From NCBI GenBank assembly GCA_049657775.1, contig JBASNZ010000012.1:1-64000 (forward strand): a stretch of DNA of 64,000 nucleotides, in the 5' to 3' direction. The DNA is from JBASNZ01 sp049657775 (GTDB lineage Bacteria > Actinomycetota > Coriobacteriia > Anaerosomatales > Anaerosomataceae). Under the pieces are notes generated by a model, which worked only from the letters and a program-made list of their open reading frames with translations, was not told where the DNA came from and did not search any database. Every line of letters starts with the position of its first letter. The first letter of the stretch is position 1. A program made the translations under genes and the position numbers. Shown piece after piece: positions 26,143 through 32,588 of the stretch.

Positions 26143-27213
26143 ATGGCGCAACGTCACCAGACACGTCCGGTCATGGTCGGCGCCATCCTGTTGGGCGGTG
26201 GAGCCCCGATCGCCGTGCAGTCGATGACCAACACCGACACCAGGGACCCGGCGGCGACACTCGCACAGATCGGCAGACTCGCTGAGGCGGGCTGCGAGAT
26301 CGTCCGGGTCGCGATCCCTCACGCCGACGCGCTCGCCGGGTTCGGCGAGATCTGCGCAGAGAGCCCCCTGCCCGTTGTGGCTGATATCCACTTCGACCAC
26401 CGACTCGCCATCGAGGCGGTCCGCCTGGGCGCCGCAAAGCTGCGCATCAATCCGGGCAACATCGGCTCCCTCGACCGCGTGGACGCCGTCATCGACGCCG
26501 CAGGCGCGGCAGGGATCCCGGTCCGCATCGGTGTCAATGCCGGTTCGCTCGCACCCGAGTACCGCGATCTGGACTGGTCGCTTCCCCAGAAGCTCACCGC
26601 GAGTGCGGTGGCGTTCTGCGATCACGTGGCCGGTCGTGGGTTCGAAGACATCGTGGTGTCCGCCAAAGCCTCTTCAGTGAACGCGACCGTGGAATCCTAC
26701 CGCTCTCTCGCTCACGAGGTCCCGTACCCTCTACACATCGGTGTGACCGAGGCCGGTACCAGCCTCTCGGGCACGGTGAAGTCCTCTGTAGGGCTGGGGA
26801 TCTTGCTCGCCGAGGGCATCGGAGACACGCTCCGCGTCTCACTCACGGCAGATCCGGTCGAAGAGGTCATCGTGGGCTGGGAGATACTCGCCGCACTCGA
26901 CATCCGTCGGCGCGGCCCCGAACTCATCAGCTGCCCCACCTGCGGGCGCTGTGAGGTTGACATGGTCCCTATCGCCCAGGAAGTCGAGCGTCGCCTGCGC
27001 ACCATGTCCGTACCGCTCAAAGTCGCGGTCATGGGTTGCATCGTCAACGGACCGGGCGAGGCCCGGGAGGCGGACGTCGGCGTGGCGTCCGGCAAGGGTG
27101 TGGGACTCGTATTCCGTGGCGGCCAACCCGTTCGCAAAGTCCCCGAGGCACGCATCGTAGACGCGCTCTTCGAGGAGATCGGCGATCTGATGCGCGAGTC
27201 CGCCTCGGAGTAG
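26143..27213 (+). CDS. ispG: 4-hydroxy-3-methylbut-2-en-1-yl diphosphate synthase
   Basis: 4Fe-4S enzyme of the MEP pathway, converts MEcPP to HMBPP. 356 residues. Cluster ligands are visible as C264 and C267 (SCPTCGRCE) and C299 (VMGCIVNGPGEA). The TIM-barrel start is PVMVGAILLGGGAPIAVQSM. ATG start with AGGGGGAGGG upstream, 24 bases after rseP. Confidence 0.96.
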   Translation: MAQRHQTRPVMVGAILLGGGAPIAVQSMTNTDTRDPAATLAQIGRLAEAGCEIVRVAIPHADALAGFGEICAESPLPVVADIHFDHRLAIEAVRLGAAKLRINPGNIGSLDRVDAVIDAAGAAGIPVRIGVNAGSLAPEYRDLDWSLPQKLTASAVAFCDHVAGRGFEDIVVSAKASSVNATVESYRSLAHEVPYPLHIGVTEAGTSLSGTVKSSVGLGILLAEGIGDTLRVSLTADPVEEVIVGWEILAALDIRRRGPELISCPTCGRCEVDMVPIAQEVERRLRTMSVPLKVAVMGCIVNGPGEAREADVGVASGKGVGLVFRGGQPVRKVPEARIVDALFEEIGDLMRESASE

Positions 27214-27296
27214 TGCACGAGCGCACCGTAGCATCACGGCCGCGCGCCTGGTATCCTCAGGGACTGAAACGAGCTATTCAGACGAACGGGGGAGTC

Positions 27297-27686
27297 ATGG
27301 CTGATAAGGTGCGCGTGGCGATAGTGGGCGGGGGCCGTACCGGCACTCCGTTGCTCGAGGACTTCCTCAAGCGCCCGTTCGTCGAGGTTGTGGGGGTTGC
27401 CGACAAGGACACCGCCAGCGCTGGCGCAATGCTTGCGCGGGAGCGCGGGATCTTCTTCACCGAGAACGCTAGCGTGCTTGCCGCCAAGGGTGCGGACATC
27501 GATGTGATCATCGAGGTCAGCGGCGATCCAGCGGTGAAGCCCGCACTCAAGGACGCCTTCATCGCGCAGGGGAACAAGAACACCATCATCGTGCACGACA
27601 TGATCGCGCGGCTCATCCTGAGCCTCTCATCCAACGCGGACCATCTCGTTGAGACCTATCACCCCGAGGACCGGGGTATCGGCTAG
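27297..27686 (+). CDS. Stand-alone NAD-binding (homoserine-dehydrogenase-like) Rossmann protein
   Basis: 129 residues, essentially one dinucleotide-binding domain: VRVAIVGGGRTGTPLLEDF gives the GxGxxG-type loop, followed by VVGVADKD (end of beta-2) and DVIIEVSGDP. There is no catalytic domain. ATG start with GGGGGAG eight bases upstream. I know similar Rossmann domains at the N-termini of some sensor kinases and as small free proteins in anaerobes, but not a proven function. A redox-sensing or NAD-sensing role would be inference. It is separated by about 80 bases from ispG and from proS. Confidence 0.8.
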   Translation: MADKVRVAIVGGGRTGTPLLEDFLKRPFVEVVGVADKDTASAGAMLARERGIFFTENASVLAAKGADIDVIIEVSGDPAVKPALKDAFIAQGNKNTIIVHDMIARLILSLSSNADHLVETYHPEDRGIG

Positions 27687-27767
27687 ACTGTTCAGCGTCA
27701 CCGTTGGACCTTCTCGGGCGTCGGCGGCAGCCGGCGCCCGTGCGCTACCTCACTTGAAGGAGTACTC

Positions 27768-29483
27768 ATGCCCGTCGCACTCAAGATGTCGCGGCTCTAC
27801 GCGCCCACCCTCAAGGAGGACCCCTCCGAGGCGGAAGTGACCTCTCACAAGCTGCTGCTCCGCGCGGGCATGATCCGCAAGGTCGCGGCGGGTATCTACA
27901 CGTTCCTCCCGCTCGCCTGGCGCTCGATTCGCAAGATCGAACAGATCGTGCGAGAGGAGATGGACGCCATCGGTAGCCAGGAGCTGATGCTCCCGATCGT
28001 CCAGCCTGCAGAGTTGTGGAACGAGTCCGGGCGATGGGACCTGTACGGGCCAGAGCTCGCACGGCTCAAGGACCGCGCGGGACGCGACTTCTGCCTCGGC
28101 CCCACACACGAGGAGATCATCACCGACACGGTGCGAAACGAGGTACGCAGCTACCGCGACCTGCCGCTGTCGTTCTACCAGATCAACATGAAGTTCCGCG
28201 ACGAGGCACGGCCTCGCTTCGGTCTGCTCCGGGGCCGCGAGTTCATCATGAAGGACGCGTACTCGTTCCATGCCGATCAAGCGTCGCTCCAGGAACATTA
28301 CGACGACCAGGCTCGCGCGTATGGACGCATCTGCGATCGTCTCTCGCTGGAGTGGAGACCGGTCAAGGCGGACAGCGGGCAGATCGGCGGCAAAGTGACG
28401 ACGGAGTTCATGGCGCTTGCCGAGAGCGGCGAGGCTGCGCTCGTGTACTGCGACTGCGGCTGGGCGGCCAATGTGGAGGCGGCCGAGACCGTCGTTCCCC
28501 GCAACCCTGAAATCACGGAACCACGCGCCATGGAGAAGGTGCACACACCCCGGATCCGCACCATCGCCGAGCTTGCCGGGTTCCTCGGCATCTCCGGCCA
28601 CGACACCGTCAAGACGATGGCGGGAAAGACCCCCGAGGGCCGTCTTGTCTTCTTCCTCGTCCCGGGTGATCGCGAGCTCAATCCCATCAAGGCCGAGTGG
28701 GCGGTACCCGGAGTCGAGCTCCTCGAGGAGGACGACTTCAAGACCTTCGGCATCCCCAAGGGTTCGCTTGGACCCGTCAACCCGCCGGCAGGAACGCTGC
28801 TCGTAGCGGACAACAGCCTTAAGGGCGAGGTTTCGTGGGGCGTGGGCGCCAACGAGAACGACTACCACCTGATCGGTGCGATGCCCGGCCGTGACTTCGA
28901 CGTTGAAACGTGGTCCGACCTGGTGCTGGCGGAGCCCGGAGACGGCTGTCCCGAGTGTGGCGGCGCCCTCAAGGGTGCCCGCGGCATCGAGGTCAGCCAG
29001 GTCTTCCAACTCGGGACGCGCTACTCCGAGAGCATGAACGCCAGCTTCACCGATGAGGACGGTACCGAGAAGCCGTTCTTGATGGGCTGCTACGGCGTGG
29101 GCATCACTCGCTCGCTCGCCGCGGTCATCGAGCAGCACTACGACGAAAGCGGCATCTCGTGGCCGATCGCCATCGCCCCGCTCGAGGTGGCGGTCGTCCC
29201 CCTGACGGTCGGCGATGATGTCGTGTACCCGGTGGCCGAGCAGATCTGGCGTGCGCTTGCAGACGCAGGTGTAGAAGTCGTCATCGACGACCGCGACGAA
29301 CGTGCAGGGGTCAAGTTCGCTGACGCCGACCTCATCGGATGGCCGTACCAGATCGTCGTTGGCAAGAAGGGCGTGACCGCGGGCATCGTCGAGGTCAAGA
29401 CCCGAGCCACGGGCGAGCGTGTCGAAATACCGATCGATGCCGTAGCGGCTCACGTAGCGGCGCTGGTGAGCGCCGTCAAGTAG
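27768..29483 (+). CDS. proS: Prolyl-tRNA synthetase (bacterial type)
   Basis: Charges tRNA-Pro. 571 residues, class II synthetase. Motif 1 region at about 45-70, motif 2 around FRDEARPRFGLLRGREF. Between motifs 2 and 3 is the bacterial INS editing domain (about 225-390). The end of the catalytic core contains GCYGVGITRSLAAVIEQ, and the C-terminal anticodon domain is EVAVVPLTVGDDVV onward. ATG start with GAAGGAG upstream. The leader holds a near-perfect 10-base-pair hairpin (27716-27739) without a T-tract. Confidence 0.96.
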   Translation: MPVALKMSRLYAPTLKEDPSEAEVTSHKLLLRAGMIRKVAAGIYTFLPLAWRSIRKIEQIVREEMDAIGSQELMLPIVQPAELWNESGRWDLYGPELARLKDRAGRDFCLGPTHEEIITDTVRNEVRSYRDLPLSFYQINMKFRDEARPRFGLLRGREFIMKDAYSFHADQASLQEHYDDQARAYGRICDRLSLEWRPVKADSGQIGGKVTTEFMALAESGEAALVYCDCGWAANVEAAETVVPRNPEITEPRAMEKVHTPRIRTIAELAGFLGISGHDTVKTMAGKTPEGRLVFFLVPGDRELNPIKAEWAVPGVELLEEDDFKTFGIPKGSLGPVNPPAGTLLVADNSLKGEVSWGVGANENDYHLIGAMPGRDFDVETWSDLVLAEPGDGCPECGGALKGARGIEVSQVFQLGTRYSESMNASFTDEDGTEKPFLMGCYGVGITRSLAAVIEQHYDESGISWPIAIAPLEVAVVPLTVGDDVVYPVAEQIWRALADAGVEVVIDDRDERAGVKFADADLIGWPYQIVVGKKGVTAGIVEVKTRATGERVEIPIDAVAAHVAALVSAVK

Positions 29484-29542
29484 CAGCGGTGGGCGCTCTC
29501 CTGACTTCCCGGCATCACGGCGGTAACGCCGGTTGTCGAAAC

Positions 29543-29581
29543 GGTTACCACGCAGTATCGCCAGCGACGTCGCGGGTAACC
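29543..29581. repeat. Inverted repeat GGTTACC/GGTAACC before the VanW gene
   Basis: GGTTACC (29543-29549) and its exact reverse complement GGTAACC (29575-29581) are 25 bases apart in the proS-vanW gap. A further GGTAAC occurs at 29522. The second arm is followed by TTCTTCGTT, so a weak terminator for proS is possible; paired regulator sites are equally possible. Confidence 0.4.
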
Positions 29582-29610
29582 TTCTTCGTTGAGACGGGGA
29601 GGGGATTCGC

Positions 29611-30435
29611 ATGCAGATCGCGCTCAAAGACACCGCACTCAGCGCCGGCCGCCGGTACCTGGGTCCCGCCGCACGCCGCATCCGCCGCGAGATCCAGTGG
29701 GCAACGAGCGGAGCCGATTACCGCGTACGGCGAAGCCCGGAACATCTGCCCTTCGCCATCGCCAGCCACCAGACGCCGCTCATCCGGGCGCTCTCCGGTC
29801 TTGACGTGCGACTCCAGCGCAACAAGATCGTCAACCTCTGCATCGCGGCCGAGCGCCTTGACGGTATCGTCCTCGAGCCCGGGCAGCGTCTTTCATTTTG
29901 GAGAGAGGTCCGAAAGCCGACCGCCCGGCGCGGATACCTGCCGGGTCTCGTTCTTGATCACGGGAAGCTTGGCGAGGGAATCGGCGGAGGGCTGTGCCAG
30001 ATGACCAACCTCCTGTACTGGATGACGCTCCATACCCCGCTTGATGTGGTTGAGCGCTGGAGACACAGCTACGACGTCTTCCCGGACGCCGCGCGTACGC
30101 AGCCCTTTGGAAGCGGCGCCACGTGCGCGTGGCCGGTGCTTGATCTCCAGATCGAGAACCCGACGACCGCTCGGTACCGGCTGTCACTGAGGGTCTCGGA
30201 CACGCATCTTGAAGGAGCATGGCGAGCCGACCAGCCAGTCGGCGTCAGGTACCGGATAGACGAGCGCGCCCATCGCTTCACCCACGAGGGTCCCGGCCGA
30301 TTCGTGCGCCACAACGAGCTGTGGAAAATCCAAGTAGACCCGGGCACCGATGAGCCCGTCCATGAGTCACTCGTAGCCGTCAACAACGCCCTCATGATGT
30401 ATGAGCCGTTCCTGCCGGAGGGCAGGACTTCGTAG
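29611..30435 (+). CDS. VanW family protein
   Basis: 274 residues matching the VanW domain: LSFWREVRKPTARRGYLPG, the conserved GLCQMTNLLYWMTLHTPLDV and a C-terminal beta-rich part. VanW accompanies some vancomycin-resistance clusters but is widespread without them; its activity is not established. No signal peptide or membrane segment is evident. No VanR/S/H/A/X genes are near, so resistance should not be inferred. ATG start with GACGGGGAGGGG upstream; probably a single-gene unit. Confidence 0.85.
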   Translation: MQIALKDTALSAGRRYLGPAARRIRREIQWATSGADYRVRRSPEHLPFAIASHQTPLIRALSGLDVRLQRNKIVNLCIAAERLDGIVLEPGQRLSFWREVRKPTARRGYLPGLVLDHGKLGEGIGGGLCQMTNLLYWMTLHTPLDVVERWRHSYDVFPDAARTQPFGSGATCAWPVLDLQIENPTTARYRLSLRVSDTHLEGAWRADQPVGVRYRIDERAHRFTHEGPGRFVRHNELWKIQVDPGTDEPVHESLVAVNNALMMYEPFLPEGRTS

Positions 30436-30481
30436 CCCCTCACGCCATCGGGGCCATCGAGCGCCCGGGCTAGAAGTCTCG

Positions 30482-30545
30482 CGCGTCTCGTGGCACACGC
30501 GTCTCGTGGCACGCGCGTCTCATGGCGCTCGCGTCTCGTGGCGCG
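30482..30545 (+). repeat. Four 16-bp tandem repeats upstream of the rimP promoter
   Basis: The unit CGCGTCTCGTGGCACA occurs four times head to tail. The first two copies differ only at the last base; the third has CATGG for CGTGG and a different tail; the fourth ends GCGCG. It lies between the VanW stop and the -35 box of the rimP promoter. Confidence 0.9.
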
Positions 30546-30547
30546 CT

Positions 30548-30575
30548 TTGCCGGGCATACTCCCTATGGTAGAAT
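30548..30575 (+). promoter_or_regulatory. Promoter of the rimP-nusA-infB operon
   Basis: TTGCCG (30548-30553) and TAGAAT (30570-30575), 16 bases apart, with TGG directly before the -10 box forming an extended -10 element. It precedes the translation-factor operon rimP-nusA-ylxR-infB-rbfA-nrnA-truB-ribF. Confidence 0.7.
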
Positions 30576-30606
30576 CACCGCTGCACGTCGAATCTGCCGT
30601 CTTGCG

Positions 30607-30633
30607 AGAAGTGGGCTGACCCCCGCTTCTTTT
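30607..30633 (+). promoter_or_regulatory. Attenuator-like hairpin in the rimP leader
   Basis: AGAAGTGGG (30607-30615) pairs with CCCGCTTCT (30622-30630; one G-U pair) around a six-base loop and runs directly into TTTT. It lies between the promoter and the Shine-Dalgarno sequence of rimP, where similar GUGGG/CCCAC hairpins occur upstream of rimP-nusA in other bacteria. NusA, encoded downstream, acts on such structures, so feedback is plausible but inferred. Confidence 0.6.
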
Positions 30634-30655
30634 CGTCTGGAAGGAGGTTGTACCG

Positions 30656-31141
30656 ATGGCCAAGAACCTAGCCGCGATTCTTACTACCATGCTGGAGGTC
30701 TCAGCCGCCGACCACGGACTTGAACTCGTAACGGTCGAAATCACAGGTCAGGCCGGTGGGTCGGTCGTTCGCATCTACCTGGACCGCGAGGGGGGCATCG
30801 ACATCGACGCCATCGCCGAGGCCAACGCGTGGATCTCGGACGAGATCGATGCAACCGGCGAGATCACGGGACCGTACACACTCGAGGTCTCGTCGCCGGG
30901 CATCGAGCGACCGCTCCGCAAAGCATCGGACTACGAGCGCTTCTCGGGCCGCGAAGCGGTCATCAAGCTCACGGCGCCGATCGAGAAGCGGCACTCGTAC
31001 ACGGGCGCGCTCGCGGGCCTGGACGGAGATTCCGTCCTGATCGACGTGGATGGGGAGCGACAGAGCATTCCGCTTTCCATGATCAAGAAGGCACATCTTG
31101 CGTTCGACTTCGCATCCATCGAAGAAGGGAAGACCAAATGA
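30656..31141 (+). CDS. rimP: Ribosome maturation factor RimP
   Basis: Needed for 30S subunit assembly. 161 residues: an N-terminal alpha/beta domain with VRIYLDREGGIDIDAIAEAN and YTLEVSSPGIERPL, then a C-terminal Sm-like barrel. ATG start with AAGGAGG upstream. First gene of the nusA operon; the stop overlaps the nusA ATG (ATGA). Confidence 0.95.
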   Translation: MAKNLAAILTTMLEVSAADHGLELVTVEITGQAGGSVVRIYLDREGGIDIDAIAEANAWISDEIDATGEITGPYTLEVSSPGIERPLRKASDYERFSGREAVIKLTAPIEKRHSYTGALAGLDGDSVLIDVDGERQSIPLSMIKKAHLAFDFASIEEGKTK

Positions 31142-32277
31142 GCTCGGAACTGATGGACGCGCTGCGTCAGCTTGCACGTGAGAAGAACATCGACGAGATG
31201 GTCATGCTCGACCGCCTAGAGCAGACGCTTGCGACCAGCTACCACAAGACACTCGACCTCGAGAACGAGGCGCGCGTAGAGATCGACCGCGAGAGCGGCC
31301 GTATCCGCGTGTTCGAACTCGTGCCCGTTGGTGGCACCGAGGAGGAACCCGTATTCGAGGAGAAGGACATCACCCCCTCGGACATCTCGCGCTTCGCGGC
31401 GCAGGCTGCCAAGCAGGTCATCACGCAGTCGATCCGCGAGGCCGAGCGGGACCAGATCTTCCAGGAGTACGCGGACCGTATCGGTGACAGCATCACCGGC
31501 ACCGTGCAGCAGAGTGATAACCGCTACACGCTGATCAAGATCCGTGAGGGAGTCGAGGCCCTGCTGCCGCCGGCCGAGCAGCCGCCGAACGAGCGCTACG
31601 ATCACAACCAGCGCATCAAGGCGCTCATCATCGACGTCCGCAAGACTGCCACGAGCGAGCCATCCATTGTTGTCTCGCGCACGCACCCGAACCTCATCAA
31701 GCGCCTGTTCGAGTTGGAGGTTCCCGAGATCTATGACGGCATCGTCGAGATCAAGAGCGTTGCGCGGGAGCCCGGCCTGCGCTCCAAGATCGCGGTATCC
31801 AGCCGCGAGAGCGGCCTGGACCCCGTCGGCGCGTGTGTCGGTCCCAAGGGCAGCCGCGTTCGGATGGTCGTAGCCGAGCTGCGCGGCGAGCGCATCGACG
31901 TCGTGCCGTGGAGCGATGACTCCGCGACGTTCGTCGGCAACGCGCTTTCGCCTGCCAAGGTCTCGACGGTGATCGCAAACGACGGCGAGCACACTGCCAC
32001 GGTCATCGTGCCCGACGACCAGCTCTCCCTTGCCATCGGCAAGGAGGGCCAGAACGCGCGTCTGGCGGCCAAGCTCACAGGATGGCGCATCGACATCAAG
32101 AGCCTCTCACAGGCCGTGTCCAGCGGACTTGCCGCGGCGGTGGCCGCCGGCGAGTCGTGCGTGGAGATCGGCGACGGTCGCTGCATGCACGAGACCGATG
32201 ATGGCATCCGCTGCCGCAACCAATCGTTGCCGGGAAGCACGTTCTGCCGTATTCACGCTAAGGAGGCAGGCGCGTAA
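31138..32277 (+). CDS. nusA: Transcription termination/antitermination factor NusA with a zinc-finger tail
   Basis: Binds RNA polymerase and nascent RNA to set pausing, termination and antitermination. 379 residues, start at ATG 31138 overlapping rimP. Order: N-terminal polymerase-binding domain (1-120), S1 domain (about 130-200) and KH1-KH2 (about 215-340) with GPKGSRVRMV and IGKEGQNARLAAKLTGW. A C-terminal extension carries C349, C359, C370 and H373 in the pattern C-x9-C-x10-C-x2-H with RNQSLPGSTFC. That is a small zinc-binding motif known from unrelated proteins and not part of standard NusA. It lacks enterobacterial AR repeats. Confidence 0.94.
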   Translation: MSSELMDALRQLAREKNIDEMVMLDRLEQTLATSYHKTLDLENEARVEIDRESGRIRVFELVPVGGTEEEPVFEEKDITPSDISRFAAQAAKQVITQSIREAERDQIFQEYADRIGDSITGTVQQSDNRYTLIKIREGVEALLPPAEQPPNERYDHNQRIKALIIDVRKTATSEPSIVVSRTHPNLIKRLFELEVPEIYDGIVEIKSVAREPGLRSKIAVSSRESGLDPVGACVGPKGSRVRMVVAELRGERIDVVPWSDDSATFVGNALSPAKVSTVIANDGEHTATVIVPDDQLSLAIGKEGQNARLAAKLTGWRIDIKSLSQAVSSGLAAAVAAGESCVEIGDGRCMHETDDGIRCRNQSLPGSTFCRIHAKEAGA

Positions 32278-32281
32278 GAAG

Positions 32282-32557
32282 ATGAAGGCCAAGAAGACCC
32301 CGCTCCGTACGTGTCTGGCTTGCGGTCGTGAGACCGACAAGAAGGACCTCGTGCGCGTGGTCAGGACCCCCGACGGCGATGTCGCGGTGGATGCCACGGG
32401 AAAGCGGAACGGCCGGGGAGCGTACGTATGCGCCGCGACCGAGTGCTTCGAGCAGGCCGTGAGGAGAAACAGGTTCACCTCGTCCCTTCGAGTGAACCTG
32501 CGTGAAGACGATGTAGAGCGCCTACGACGAGACTTCGAGCACACGCTGCAGCAGTAG
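32282..32557 (+). CDS. ylxR: YlxR family RNA-binding protein (RnpM)
   Basis: 91-residue protein of the YlxR/DUF448 family, encoded between nusA and infB in most Gram-positives. The signature is LRTCLACGRETDKKDLVRVV, followed by DATGKRNGRGAYVC. YlxR binds RNase P RNA in Bacillus (named RnpM there). The only in-frame start near the gene is ATG 32282; the AAGGAGG at 32259-32265 is 16 bases away, an unusually long spacing. Confidence 0.9.
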   Translation: MKAKKTPLRTCLACGRETDKKDLVRVVRTPDGDVAVDATGKRNGRGAYVCAATECFEQAVRRNRFTSSLRVNLREDDVERLRRDFEHTLQQ

Positions 32558-32588
32558 CGATACGCTCGCGACCAGGATGGTGACGCGA

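Noticed and set aside
27716..27739. Hairpin before proS as terminator or T-box
   Set aside because: The stem has one mismatch, no T-tract follows, and no T-box specifier or antiterminator sequence is seen.
27750..29681. 643-codon open frame antisense to proS
   Set aside because: A high-GC shadow frame. The plus-strand ProRS covers the region with intact catalytic motifs; the antisense product shows no recognisable domain.
29611..30435. Vancomycin resistance locus
   Set aside because: Only a VanW-family gene is present; no VanR, VanS, VanH, ligase or VanX genes are seen.
30436..30545. CRISPR array in the repeat-rich gap after the VanW gene
   Set aside because: The repeats are 16 bases long with no spacers and no cas genes nearby.
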